64,000 bases of DNA from Hirschia litorea. Its GTDB lineage: Bacteria; Pseudomonadota; Alphaproteobacteria; Caulobacterales; Hyphomonadaceae. Below are positions 33,852-43,182 of the stretch, piece by piece. Below the pieces are notes generated by a model. It made no database searches. It was not told the DNA's origin and worked only from the letters and a program-made list of their open reading frames with translations. Both the position numbers and the translations under genes were made by a program. Within the stretch, counting starts at the first letter, position 1. Each line of letters begins with the position of its first letter. The stretch lies in contig NZ_JBHTBR010000005.1 of assembly GCF_042665075.1 (NCBI RefSeq), positions 310,001-374,000 on the forward strand, written 5' to 3'.

Positions 33852-36773
33852 CTAGTTCAGCGCAGCGCCCTGACATTGCACCAATGTATCAGGCGAATAA
33901 TCATCTCGCACATAACATCCAAGGCTTGCTCGCATACGGTCAACATGCGCATTCACCCGCTTGAGAATTGTCGGCCCTGTTTCCCCCAACAACCAACCTA
34001 GGGGCAAACGCACCCCCACATCATCTACATCAGCTGCAAACTGCAAGGGTGAGCGCATCCAAATCAAACGCGGTGCAGCCGTATTTGAATCCGCATCGAC
34101 CCATGTTTCAAACACAACATCACGGTTATAAATCAGCTTTTGCGCATACTCTTCTTCGGTCACGTCTAAATCTTCATCCGCGAGCCAGCCATTGAGTTTG
34201 CGACACCCCACAGGTGCTTTAATCCGTCCCGCCGCGCTTTCACATAGGCGTTGGATCGGCACATCTCCATGAACGCCGCGCGCCGCCATCACAGCTTCGG
34301 CCGGTGTCGCAAATTCATAGAATGGACTGAGACGCGTCTCCAAATCCTTGCCTGCGTGAGAGCGGTGCACAATGTGCAACACGATCACCGGCCTTACACA
34401 ATTGCGGATCGCCTTCACGCCACCATTTTGCGCATCAGCGATATCGTTCAAACATTGATCGCGGTCTTGTTCGCGGAGCAATTTGAGCGCAGCTTGAGAA
34501 GAAGATGCACCCGAATTATCAAAATACCCGCCATCTACATACAATCCAATTCCAGCCTCTTTGCGTTCCCCCTCTACAGGTTCAACACCGTGTTCAGCAC
34601 GCGTTTTACACTCATCAATTTCCAAGCGACCAGGCGGACTCACGAGCGGAAATCTCGCAGATAAATGAGCCGCTGTAGCAAGTGAAATACTTTGCCCGCC
34701 ACACATTTTTTCTAGCAAATTGGTCATGCCATAAACACTCCCGCCGGAATTTGCTTCATCAGCCCATCCATCACTTTCAAGCGACACATTTGACACCACA
34801 GCAGGTCGCCCAGATTTCGCATCAAAAGAATTGAGAAAGACGATAGGCCCACCCTCGGTTACGCTTGCCCTTTGGTTGGCAACTTTCACCACATCCAGAA
34901 ACGGAGCCGCAAACCAATCCCCATCATATCCTGGCGCTAAAGCCTTTTGAGTTTGTTTCATACTGCGCCTATCGCCCATCATTCGATAGGTTTTGATAAA
35001 CGCATCTTCAAACAGCTTGGCACGGTCAGCAAACCCACAATCAATCGCGACACAAATGATCGAGATGTCTTGCGGAAAATCACGAAAGACTAATCCTGCA
35101 AGTGCGGGTGAGAAAAAATCTGCCTGCAAAAATTCGGAAAGATTGCGCGCAGACATGATGTCAGTCGCAACAAACTCGCCCCGTCTTTTTTCAAGGTCAA
35201 AATTACACCCTTTTTCATACCAGCTATCTCCCGTCTTCATCACGGAATGCTGCGCAAGGCCATCAGCCCGCGCGGCTAAATAACTGCCCACGCCTACCGC
35301 ACCGCCAGACACACCCGACATTGTGAAAAGATTGTCGTATAACTCTCCGCCAAGCGTTTCATCCAAACAGGAGAGCAAGCTTGCAGTATGTAATGCTGCG
35401 CGAATACCACCACCTTCTGCCAACACGACGACCGCAGGCGCATCACTTGGCCTGCTCTCACGCCACAGACGCACAGCATCCTCCATGATCGGCAGGTCCG
35501 GATGGGTAGGCAGACGGGGATCAGACGCCATGCTGAGCCCCTCCTCAGGTTCAGTAAGCGCCACATTATGAAACTTCACCGGCCCCAAAACAGGCCCTAA
35601 CCCCATCAAAAACACAACAGCAATAATCGTTGGAAAGCCGTGATGGTGAGACGCTAAGATAGCTAAAAGCGTGAATATCCCCGCCAACAAACCCACACTA
35701 GCAAGCAAGGTAAACACTGGCCCAAACAGAGATGCCATAGTGCCCGGCAATACAAGATATAGAATCGCCATCCCCAGCGAAATCACAAAAAGTGTCCCCA
35801 TCACCCAATTGTGCCAACGCCGAAACACCACAAACTGATGGAAATTGGCATAGTGCCGACGCACACTAATGCGATGAAACGCCTTGATCACACATGCCGA
35901 TCCCACTAGCGAAATAGCGGTCAATATTGTCCCTGTGCGTGCCGCTTGCCTGCCTGTTGCTTCCTCGATCATCCCCCCAGATTGAACCATAGCCACAAGC
36001 AACCAAAACACAGGTGCAAACACAAAATTCCAGGCTAGCATTCCAAGATAGACGAACAACAATACCGGAAACAAATTCAGTGCGATACGTTCTATCGGTC
36101 TCGAAAAATGCACGATGCGGTGTCTGAAATAATAGCCAAACCCGTCATAAGTAGCGGACACAGCTATTGCGCCAACCAACACCATTAAAACCCGATCCAT
36201 ATAGAAGCCGGGAAAGAGAATGTTCTCAAAATCCCACCCCTGCATTATTGTTGGATCATTGCCCGATACATCCACTAACGTATTGACGTAGAATATAAAA
36301 AACACCAATGGCGTGATAAGCGACACTAAGAAAGACACGATAAATCTTGTCTTCAATATCGGGTTTGCACGTGCAGAAAACGGATAATCTCGCGTAATCG
36401 CGCGCAAACAGACCTCATGCATTGAAATAGCAAACCACGTCAAAGCCAACATCGTCGCGATAGGACGCACAAATGGATAATGCCCCGAATAGGTCATAGC
36501 AAACTTAGCAGCTTCACGACCTTGATCTGTCCCAAAAGCGATGACGCAGACAAAGAAATTAGCAACAAATAACGGCCAGATCGGACGAAGCACATTCCAT
36601 ATTGTCAGCCAACGGCTCCAATATGTTGAACGCTCCATATCAAAGCCCAAGTCATTTTTAGACTTTAGTCTTCTAAATTTACGGCGCGCTTGTTTCTGAC
36701 GTGTTTCAGCGTCAATAGAAGATATCTCTCCCTCTTTCGCGCTTCCGATTTTTTTCTCAAATGCGATACTCAT
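33852..36773 (-). CDS. Polytopic membrane protein with C-terminal patatin-like phospholipase
   Basis: The 973-residue product has a basic cytoplasmic start (20-55), about eight to nine membrane segments between residues 62 and 398, and a patatin/cPLA2-like domain (about 430-960). Catalytic parts are complete: oxyanion-hole AEGGGIRAA (454-458 is GGGIR), nucleophile Ser489 in GVSGG, and the aspartate of the dyad at 747 in DGGYFDNSG. The ATG at 36773 shares its A with the TAA stop of the upstream gene, so the pair is translationally coupled. A membrane-embedded lipase is a natural lytic effector (as with patatins in CBASS), which is inference. No close named family known to me. Downstream it ends 38 bases after tRNA-Arg. 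Confidence 0.8.
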   Translation of the reverse strand: MSIAFEKKIGSAKEGEISSIDAETRQKQARRKFRRLKSKNDLGFDMERSTYWSRWLTIWNVLRPIWPLFVANFFVCVIAFGTDQGREAAKFAMTYSGHYPFVRPIATMLALTWFAISMHEVCLRAITRDYPFSARANPILKTRFIVSFLVSLITPLVFFIFYVNTLVDVSGNDPTIMQGWDFENILFPGFYMDRVLMVLVGAIAVSATYDGFGYYFRHRIVHFSRPIERIALNLFPVLLFVYLGMLAWNFVFAPVFWLLVAMVQSGGMIEEATGRQAARTGTILTAISLVGSACVIKAFHRISVRRHYANFHQFVVFRRWHNWVMGTLFVISLGMAILYLVLPGTMASLFGPVFTLLASVGLLAGIFTLLAILASHHHGFPTIIAVVFLMGLGPVLGPVKFHNVALTEPEEGLSMASDPRLPTHPDLPIMEDAVRLWRESRPSDAPAVVVLAEGGGIRAALHTASLLSCLDETLGGELYDNLFTMSGVSGGAVGVGSYLAARADGLAQHSVMKTGDSWYEKGCNFDLEKRRGEFVATDIMSARNLSEFLQADFFSPALAGLVFRDFPQDISIICVAIDCGFADRAKLFEDAFIKTYRMMGDRRSMKQTQKALAPGYDGDWFAAPFLDVVKVANQRASVTEGGPIVFLNSFDAKSGRPAVVSNVSLESDGWADEANSGGSVYGMTNLLEKMCGGQSISLATAAHLSARFPLVSPPGRLEIDECKTRAEHGVEPVEGERKEAGIGLYVDGGYFDNSGASSSQAALKLLREQDRDQCLNDIADAQNGGVKAIRNCVRPVIVLHIVHRSHAGKDLETRLSPFYEFATPAEAVMAARGVHGDVPIQRLCESAAGRIKAPVGCRKLNGWLADEDLDVTEEEYAQKLIYNRDVVFETWVDADSNTAAPRLIWMRSPLQFAADVDDVGVRLPLGWLLGETGPTILKRVNAHVDRMRASLGCYVRDDYSPDTLVQCQGAALN

Positions 36774-38125
36774 TAGGCACCACCAGAGGGAAAATCGTCC
36801 ATTCCAATGTGACACGACATACCACCAGATGCAGATAAATTCTGCAATTGTGGTATCCGTTTAAGTGCCTTCCTAATCAGACGGCGATCTTCACTAGAAT
36901 ACGCCAGCACAATAAATCGCTCGATCAAACAATCGGGATTTGAATCAAAAAACCGTACAGCATGTGCAAGCATAGAAAGCACATTTCTAAACGCTGTTTC
37001 TGGATTAGATCCAACGCCTAAAAGCGGCGTAATTACGCTGGCAAGTCGGTTATGCCCCCGTCCCATCCAACTTAGATTATGTTGCTGAATGCGTTGCAAA
37101 GCTTGCGACAAGCAAACGCCAACATCATCTATCGCACTATAGCCACACCCAGGGTCATCATCATTCACAGCAACCGCCGCCACATGCACAACGCGTTTCA
37201 CAAAATGCACATCACGCAATTGTCCCTTGCATGAAGTCATGAGCGCAGCGCCGGGCGCAACGACTTCACCCTTCATTTCTTCGGCAAGCTTTCGACGAAT
37301 ATAATCATCTGAACGTGTCCCCGAATTGGTCCAATTTGAAGACATATGCCGCACAATACCCGATATCGATGTATCAAACACACGCGCCATTTCCATATGT
37401 GTGTTTTCTGGATTGATCCACACATCTACATTTTTGACTAACCGCAAATCACCCATAGCGATTTCAAAACGTGGCGGACGTACATTGGGACGCGAATGTG
37501 TGGGTTGATATCCAATTTCTTCATATGTTGGATGCACACCAGCGCTACCTCGTGATCCTCGGAGGTCAGTTCGTAAAGCGCTTAAACTCGCATACACATC
37601 ACTCACATATGTACCTTTGGGCTCTCCTTCAAAGGCGGCAAGAATATGAGAAAACAAAACAGCTTGCGCATTTACACGTGCATTTTCAGAAGCAGCATTC
37701 AAGACTAACCCACGCAAATTAAATGGATAATCTCTTGGTTGAGGGTCTCGTGTAAATGGAATTGCAGGTTTCGCAGTGAGTGATTGGCGGATGGAAAACG
37801 CGCTCAACACACGCGCATCCAATTCACCATTTGCTGCGCTTACATCCGCAATTGCAATATCAGCCAAATGGAGCACACGATAAATAAACTCGTGGCTAAT
37901 ATCTTCATTTTCGAGCAAATCATTTAAAACGGCGACTTGAACTGTACGACCTGATTTTTTCTCCACACGCACAATTGCGGGGCCGATAACTTCAACGAGA
38001 AAACGATCAAATTCTAGCCGTTCATCGGGCTGGTATGGTGCTATCAAGATGACGTCGATGCTATCAGCATCTTCTTCATCATATCCACAATACGTCTGAT
38101 TCTTGCCGGCCATATGTCCCACCAA
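36773..38125 (-). CDS. NDT/TIR-like plus macro domain fusion protein
   Basis: A 450-residue cytosolic protein in two parts. Residues about 24-165 show the NDT/TIR-like Rossmann-type fold: SIDVILIAPYQ, then LADIAIADVSAANGELDARVL. In active relatives this last motif is followed by a Tyr-Glu-Leu-Gly with catalytic Glu; here that Glu is not evident. Residues about 220-425 form a macro domain: FEIAMGDLRLVKNVDVWINPENTHMEMARVFDTSISG, VAPGAALMTSCKGQL and LLGVGSNPETAF, which normally bind ADP-ribose-type ligands. The stop overlaps the start of the patatin gene by one base. Inference: a sensor of nucleotide signals controlling the lipase. Start at 38125, alternatively ATG 38113. Confidence 0.75.
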   Translation of the reverse strand: MVGHMAGKNQTYCGYDEEDADSIDVILIAPYQPDERLEFDRFLVEVIGPAIVRVEKKSGRTVQVAVLNDLLENEDISHEFIYRVLHLADIAIADVSAANGELDARVLSAFSIRQSLTAKPAIPFTRDPQPRDYPFNLRGLVLNAASENARVNAQAVLFSHILAAFEGEPKGTYVSDVYASLSALRTDLRGSRGSAGVHPTYEEIGYQPTHSRPNVRPPRFEIAMGDLRLVKNVDVWINPENTHMEMARVFDTSISGIVRHMSSNWTNSGTRSDDYIRRKLAEEMKGEVVAPGAALMTSCKGQLRDVHFVKRVVHVAAVAVNDDDPGCGYSAIDDVGVCLSQALQRIQQHNLSWMGRGHNRLASVITPLLGVGSNPETAFRNVLSMLAHAVRFFDSNPDCLIERFIVLAYSSEDRRLIRKALKRIPQLQNLSASGGMSCHIGMDDFPSGGA

Positions 38126-38238
38126 CCTGACAGCTTATACGATACTAAGGACCATATTAACCATGATGGCGAGGCAGACAACTAAAGAAATAGTATTTTA
38201 AGGATTTAGTCTCCCCTAAGGGAAACCTTGCAACAGCG

Positions 38239-38661
38239 CTATTCAGCTGCAGAGATTGTCTGCTTGTCACGTTTACGCCCATAGGCGCGACGACATAGCA
38301 GCAAAAAGGCGCAAGCGACCAACGCCCCAAGACTACTTGCCAAGAAATCAACCCAAGAGCTTTGACGACCCAACCGACTCGCATCTTGCGCAAATTCCAT
38401 TCCAGCAGCCAATGCCACAAGGCTCATCAACACAAACCCCAGATACCGTCTAGGCAAGACAATCCCAGCTGGAAAAGCCATCATTCCAAACGCGATGAAA
38501 TGCAAAAATTTATCTTGATGCGGAACTATCGTTGGCAAAAAAGCGGCTGATGGATCACCCGGAGATAGCATTCCCCACGTAAAGAACGCGACTAAACCAC
38601 CGAAGACTGTTCCAGCGGCAAACAATAGAAATTGAGGTAGAGTTTGTGATGACATTGACAT
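38239..38661 (-). CDS. VanZ-family membrane protein
   Basis: The product is about 140 residues from MSMSSQTLPQF with four membrane segments. SPGDPSAAFLPTIVPHQDKFLHFIAFGMMAF and GMEFAQDASRLGRQSSWVDFLASSLGAL (two conserved blocks) match VanZ-like proteins, named after a teicoplanin-resistance protein but mostly of unknown role. The open frame extends to 38766, without family support. It precedes no obvious partner and lies opposite to the divergent TPR gene. Confidence 0.78.
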   Translation of the reverse strand: MSMSSQTLPQFLLFAAGTVFGGLVAFFTWGMLSPGDPSAAFLPTIVPHQDKFLHFIAFGMMAFPAGIVLPRRYLGFVLMSLVALAAGMEFAQDASRLGRQSSWVDFLASSLGALVACAFLLLCRRAYGRKRDKQTISAAE

Positions 38662-38846
38662 GGGCTTCTTATGACATGTCAAATTTGATTTTTTTATGAA
38701 TGCGCACCTGAAATTTACGGTTAAAATAGCAGTGACGAACACATTTTTGCCTGTATGCAGGAACATATGCTCATATCACACATCAAATCGTCGACATTGA
38801 GTGTAACCTAACTTGCTCGACATGCTTTTGGTTTTGGAGATTGCAA

Positions 38847-39767
38847 ATGATCGCAGTGCTGCGTCCAACGAAAATGGCTATCATGTCTTTGATAGCAGCC
38901 TATATGCTGCCTCATAGCGCATTTGCACAGGCGCAAGCACCCCAAACCGATACTGAGGAATCGACAACTGCTATTCCTCAACCCTGTTTAGAAGCCTTTG
39001 ACGCGCCTGAAAAATGGGTCGAATGCGCCCGCCAAGCAGATCCAGGTAGTCAAGCTTCCATGCTTGCCTATTCCAATATTGGCGCGCAGGCCTACTTCAA
39101 CGGTGATTTTCAATCTGCCGCCCGCTTTTTTGATCTGAGTACACCAGCTGATGGCGGCCCCAATAGTTTAGACGCATACGCTCATGCTCTACGGGCAAGC
39201 ACTTATTGGCGGGTGGGTGAAAATAAGAAAGCAGCCAATCACGTCAAATTCTCATACCGCTGGATCAAAGAAAACCAACTCGGTGCCGGAAAAAACATTA
39301 CTCTGGATGAAGAATTGCTAGAGCCTTTGCTTGAGGTGCTCGTGCCAGTTTCCGCCCATTTAGACCTACCTGAAGCGGATGATATTTTACACCGATACCA
39401 AACACTGCCCATTGGATCACTTATGGATGCGGCTCGCCGTGCAGGTGTTTTGGCCAGCATTGAGCAGTTTGAGGCTGCATTAATTTACTCTGCGACTGTT
39501 GTAAGCGGTCAGCCAGAAAATCCTCTTTTTCTAAGCAGCCATTGCTTGCTGCTTACCCGTATGGGGCGGCCAGAAAAAGGCATTTCTTTTTGCGAGTCTG
39601 CTCTAGAATTAGACCCCAAGAACCCCGATATCTTTTTTAATAAAGCAATGACACTAGCAGCCCTTGGAAAATGCCAAGAAGCATGGGATGCACAGACAAA
39701 GGCCCAACAATTAGCGCCGCGTCATCCGGTTTTTGAAGATATACTGGAATGTAGCGCCGCTAAATAA
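38847..39767 (+). CDS. Secreted TPR protein
   Basis: The 306-residue product has a signal peptide (TKMAIMSLIAAYMLPHSAFAQA, cleavage about residue 28). TPR-like helical pairs follow: AYSNIGAQAYFNGDFQSAARFFDL, ALRASTYWRVGENKKAANHVKFS, and near the C-terminus LFLSSHCLLLTRMGRPEKGISFCESALELDP and DIFFNKAMTLAALGKCQEAWDAQTKA. TPR modules mediate protein contacts; the partner is unknown. ATG 38847 with GGAG upstream. It is followed by a gene for a membrane protein 26 bases later. Confidence 0.8.
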   Translation: MIAVLRPTKMAIMSLIAAYMLPHSAFAQAQAPQTDTEESTTAIPQPCLEAFDAPEKWVECARQADPGSQASMLAYSNIGAQAYFNGDFQSAARFFDLSTPADGGPNSLDAYAHALRASTYWRVGENKKAANHVKFSYRWIKENQLGAGKNITLDEELLEPLLEVLVPVSAHLDLPEADDILHRYQTLPIGSLMDAARRAGVLASIEQFEAALIYSATVVSGQPENPLFLSSHCLLLTRMGRPEKGISFCESALELDPKNPDIFFNKAMTLAALGKCQEAWDAQTKAQQLAPRHPVFEDILECSAAK

Positions 39768-39793
39768 AACGAGACAGCGACCCACATTCTACC

Positions 39794-40456
39794 ATGTCAA
39801 TTTTTCGCGCATTCGGACTGGCAGCAGCAGCCCTCACAGGCGGCGCAGCGATTGCACGCAATCAAATTGATAAGAGAATAGAAAAAACAATCGAAAGCAA
39901 AATTGCAGAAGCGCAAGACATCGCGATTGAAGACCTAGAAACGCAGGTTAAATCCATTATTGCGGAGCAATTACTCGGCTTTGTCCGTAATCTTTTATTC
40001 AAGGTCGGCTTTATCGCGATAATCATTAGCTTCTATTATATGGGCGTGTATGACCTCCAAGCACTTGGCTATATTGTAACGCTCTCCCTCGTCTTATTTT
40101 TGATACGTGATGCTTGGGTACTATTTCCAAGCGCAAGCCAAATATGGGGGCTCAGCCGCACTCACAAATGGAATTTATTCCAAGGGCTTCGCGAAATGGT
40201 CGCTGCGAACGTCTTTGATAAAGCCTATGAACAAGTCATGGAGCAAACTAAAGATGCCAAAGTGCGGTATTGGATTGCTTTATCACGCTACTCTCAGGAA
40301 GATATTTCCAACCAGATCGCAGATGCAATTTCTCAAATTGCTGCCACGGCTAGCGTTCCCATTGTGCGCGCACATGCCGGATTAGCGCTCTTGAAAGCTG
40401 CCATTATGATGGCCGTATACTCGCTCACCCTTTTTTGGGCTTTAACATCCATTTAA
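39794..40456 (+). CDS. Unknown membrane protein, coiled-coil N-terminus
   Basis: Not recognised. The 220-residue protein begins with a hydrophobic segment (7-22), followed by a charged helical stretch rich in Ile/Glu/Lys (IDKRIEKTIESKIAEAQDIAIEDLETQVKSI), two clear membrane segments (about 68-83 and 90-105), a soluble region (SQIWGLSRTHKWNLFQGLREM...), and a last membrane segment (about 198-216). Three to four spans in all. It follows the TPR gene and converges on thymidine kinase 16 bases apart. Confidence 0.7.
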   Translation: MSIFRAFGLAAAALTGGAAIARNQIDKRIEKTIESKIAEAQDIAIEDLETQVKSIIAEQLLGFVRNLLFKVGFIAIIISFYYMGVYDLQALGYIVTLSLVLFLIRDAWVLFPSASQIWGLSRTHKWNLFQGLREMVAANVFDKAYEQVMEQTKDAKVRYWIALSRYSQEDISNQIADAISQIAATASVPIVRAHAGLALLKAAIMMAVYSLTLFWALTSI

Positions 40457-40472
40457 AATCGAGCCACAGCGC

Positions 40473-41057
40473 TTAATGCGCATCCATCCCGATTTCATCA
40501 TCCCAATGTTTGCGACATAAAGAGACATATTGCGTCTTTTCAATTTGCACTTGCTCGCCTTGCTTCACAATACTTCCACCGATTTCTTTGCGAAGCACCA
40601 TTGTCGCCTTTGATCCACAATGACAAATCGTTCGTATTTCTCTTAAATGATCCGCAATCGCCAGCAATTGTGAAGCGCCTTCAAAAAGCTCGCCTTTAAA
40701 ATCTGTTCTCAAACCATAGCACATAACTGGAATGCCTAGCCGATCCGCAACGCGTGCCAATTGCCAAACCTGTTTCGCAGATAGAAACTGCGCTTCATCC
40801 ACAAAAACACAATCTATTGCGTGTTGCCCATGCTGCGTCTCAATCACATCCCAAACGGATGTGTCGCTATCAAACAAAACAGCACTTCGACCAAACCCCA
40901 ATCGCGATGAGATCGCTCCATTTTCATCATCTGCATATAAGGATGACGTCAACAAAAATGTCGTCATGCCACGCTCTTCGTAATTATATGCTGCCTGCAA
41001 TAGCAAGGTTGATTTACCAGCATTCATTGCGGCGTAATTAAAATAGAGTTTTGCCAT
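40473..41057 (-). CDS. tdk: Thymidine kinase
   Basis: Salvage enzyme phosphorylating thymidine, cytosolic tetramer. The 194-residue product has the P-loop AAMNAGKSTLL (about 9-19), VFVDEAQFL (Walker B), CYGLRTDF, and zinc-binding cysteines in CHCGSKATMV plus the C-terminal YVSLCRKHW. Length is typical for type II kinases. Starts three bases after the stop of the next upstream gene, so the two are probably cotranscribed. Confidence 0.96.
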   Translation of the reverse strand: MAKLYFNYAAMNAGKSTLLLQAAYNYEERGMTTFLLTSSLYADDENGAISSRLGFGRSAVLFDSDTSVWDVIETQHGQHAIDCVFVDEAQFLSAKQVWQLARVADRLGIPVMCYGLRTDFKGELFEGASQLLAIADHLREIRTICHCGSKATMVLRKEIGGSIVKQGEQVQIEKTQYVSLCRKHWDDEIGMDAH

Positions 41058-41059
41058 AT

Positions 41060-41479
41060 CTAGCTCTTATCATTCATCAACATTGCCGTCGCGCCCCAGC
41101 CTGCAAGCTGATATAAGAATGCGCAAAAAATAGCTAAATCCAATATTGCCCCCATGCCACCATAGGGCTTCCAGACCAACACCAATATAGCCACCACAAT
41201 AGAAGCAGCATCAAAGCGGAGATTACCCATAAGGTGACCTGTCAGGCGGCGCGCCTGTATCACACTGTCACGAGAAGTATGGAAGATACCATCCATAGTG
41301 GGCGGACCAAACACATCTTGCAAACCAGAGCGTTTCAATATCCCTGTTAAATCTTGAAGATGTTCAGCGCTTGCATAGCCTTCATCCACCGCTTTCCACG
41401 CTGCGTCTGTGCGAATAATGCGCACAATAGCTGACAAAAACACAGCAATGGCGATTGCCGCTATTGTAAATGAATCCAT
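41060..41479 (-). CDS. Unknown small membrane protein
   Basis: No family recognised. The 139-residue product has one N-terminal membrane helix (4-22) and two near the C-terminus (about 90-105 and 111-133), with a central hydrophilic loop (AWKAVDEGYASAEHLQDLTGILKRSGLQDVFGPPTMDGIFHTSRDSVIQARR) facing the cytosol or periplasm. It ends three bases before tdk on the same strand and begins 88 bases after mch. Confidence 0.65.
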   Translation of the reverse strand: MDSFTIAAIAIAVFLSAIVRIIRTDAAWKAVDEGYASAEHLQDLTGILKRSGLQDVFGPPTMDGIFHTSRDSVIQARRLTGHLMGNLRFDAASIVVAILVLVWKPYGGMGAILDLAIFCAFLYQLAGWGATAMLMNDKS

Positions 41480-41567
41480 AAAAAACGCCTTGAAAGCAAA
41501 ACAGAAAAGTCACACTAACCTTGTGTCTAAGGCGATTGCAATCAAGTTATCAGCTTAAACTATGAAA

Positions 41568-42689
41568 TTAAGTGCGCTTAGGAATGGCTGCCCAATAATC
41601 AAAATCCAGAATAACATTCTCAAGATATTTGCCGTCCGCATCCTTATATGGAAATGATGCACACGGAAGATCTTTTGTCGCTACCAACCGCAATCTTAAA
41701 GCACCAAACCCTTCAGATACATCTGCCTTTTCAAGAACTTCTGACCAAGCATACACTGTGTCACCAGCAAATAACGGGTTCACGTGCGTACCGCCATTTA
41801 TCCCAACAATTTGAGCCGCATTCGCCAAGCCATTGAATGCAATCGAGCGCGCAAGCGAAATTGCAACTCCCCCATAGACTAAGCGTTTTCCAAATCGGCC
41901 CTGAGCTTGTTCATGCTGATTAAAATGGACTTTCGCCGTGTTTTGATAAAGACGCGTCGCTATCTGGTGTTCGGCCTCTTCCACAGTGAATGCATCTATG
42001 TGGTCGATCTTTTCACCCACTTCATAATCTTCAAATGCGTGTTCGCTGCCCGCAAGCTGATAATCCCAGCCCTCAGCGTCCATCATAGGCATACCAAGGC
42101 TATCAGCAGGCACACAATCACTCAGTTCGGGAATAACCGTCTCAGGCGCTGGAAAGCCTTCATCACGCTTCTTCACCATAACCCAACGAATATATGTAAG
42201 CACTAATTCGTCATTTTGGTTCACACCTGACGTACGCACATATACTACACCCGTTTTCCCATTTGAATTTTCTTTAACACCTACAACTTCAGAGACGGAA
42301 CGAAGCGTATCCCCAGGGTAAACCGGTGCCACAAACACGCCATCCGCATATCCAAGATTAGCGACTGCATTTAAAGAGATATCAGAAACCGTTTTCCCGA
42401 ACACAACATGGAACGCCAGCAATGGATCAATCGGTGCAGACTCTAATCCGCAATCCTGCGCAAAACGGTCAGCTGAAAACAATGCATACCGGCTCCCAGT
42501 CAGCCCTGTATACAGCGCCACATCCCCCTCTGTTATCGTCTTTGGGGTTGGGTGTATAATCTGCATTCCAACGAAAAAATCTTCAAAGAAGTTACCTGCA
42601 TTAGATTTCACTTTGGACTGTGCATCTATTTTCTGCACAAGGTCTGCCCCAAAAGCGCCCGCCATAGCATCTTTAAGTGATTGATTCAT
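41568..42689 (-). CDS. mch: Mesaconyl-CoA hydratase (MaoC family)
   Basis: Hydrates mesaconyl-CoA to beta-methylmalyl-CoA in the ethylmalonyl-CoA pathway. The 373-residue product contains two tandem hotdog/MaoC halves, residues about 30-175 (GNFFEDFFVGMQIIHPTPKTITEGDVALYTGLTGSRYALF) and about 215-365 (HAFEDYEVGEKIDHIDAFTVEEAEHQIATRLYQNTAKVHF), as in the Rhodobacter enzyme. The presence of ecm, ccr and a malyl-CoA lyase-like gene in the same window supports this assignment over other MaoC proteins. ATG at 42689. Confidence 0.85.
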   Translation of the reverse strand: MNQSLKDAMAGAFGADLVQKIDAQSKVKSNAGNFFEDFFVGMQIIHPTPKTITEGDVALYTGLTGSRYALFSADRFAQDCGLESAPIDPLLAFHVVFGKTVSDISLNAVANLGYADGVFVAPVYPGDTLRSVSEVVGVKENSNGKTGVVYVRTSGVNQNDELVLTYIRWVMVKKRDEGFPAPETVIPELSDCVPADSLGMPMMDAEGWDYQLAGSEHAFEDYEVGEKIDHIDAFTVEEAEHQIATRLYQNTAKVHFNQHEQAQGRFGKRLVYGGVAISLARSIAFNGLANAAQIVGINGGTHVNPLFAGDTVYAWSEVLEKADVSEGFGALRLRLVATKDLPCASFPYKDADGKYLENVILDFDYWAAIPKRT

Positions 42690-42743
42690 TGGATCGTCTC
42701 CTCATCACGCTGCCCTTCAAAGGCGGACGTTTAATTTTGATCG

Positions 42744-43094
42744 CTAGATTAAGTCTAGCAGTTTCTCGATTGGGCGCCCCAAAACCGCTTTGTCATCTTT
42801 AATTAAAATTGGGCGCTGAATAAATTTGGGGTTCTCAGCCATCGCCGCAAACAATTCATCATCCGACATTTGAGGGTCTAAACCTTCTGCAATAATGTTT
42901 TTCGGACGTGAAAAATCACGCGGGGACACATTTCCCAGTTTTTCGGCAATATCGCGTAATTCTGGTTCAGATAAGTGTCCAGACGCATTCATATATTTGC
43001 GCTCTGTCACTTCAACCCCGCGCTCTCTTAAAAGGGCCAAGCCCTTACGACTGGTCGAGCAAGCGGGGTTATGAATGAGAATATAAGTCATCAA
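42744..43094 (-). CDS. arsC: ArsC-family arsenate reductase
   Basis: Glutaredoxin-linked arsenate reductase-like protein of 116 residues. HNPACSTSRKGLALL (Cys near position 12) carries the catalytic cysteine and NPKFIQRPILIKDDKAVLGRP the substrate-binding arginine region, as in ArsC/YffB proteins. No arsenite efflux or ArsR gene is nearby; it is inserted between mch and the malyl-CoA lyase-like gene in the same direction, so its metabolic role might differ. Double Met at the start (43094/43091). Confidence 0.85.
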   Translation of the reverse strand: MMTYILIHNPACSTSRKGLALLRERGVEVTERKYMNASGHLSEPELRDIAEKLGNVSPRDFSRPKNIIAEGLDPQMSDDELFAAMAENPKFIQRPILIKDDKAVLGRPIEKLLDLI

Positions 43095-43182
43095 AGCATC
43101 TCTCTAATCTGCAGCGCATTCTATAATTTACGCCAAACCCTAAATTCAATTGTCCGCAAACTAACGCGCTCTTTGGTCTAGG

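Noticed and set aside
33646..38238. A genomic island with direct-repeat att sites at tRNA-Arg
   Set aside because: I looked for a copy of the tRNA 3' end beyond the patatin/macro pair and saw none, and there is no integrase in the window.
38662..38766. Upstream extension of the VanZ-like protein
   Set aside because: The extra 35 residues have no VanZ features and no convincing ribosome site.
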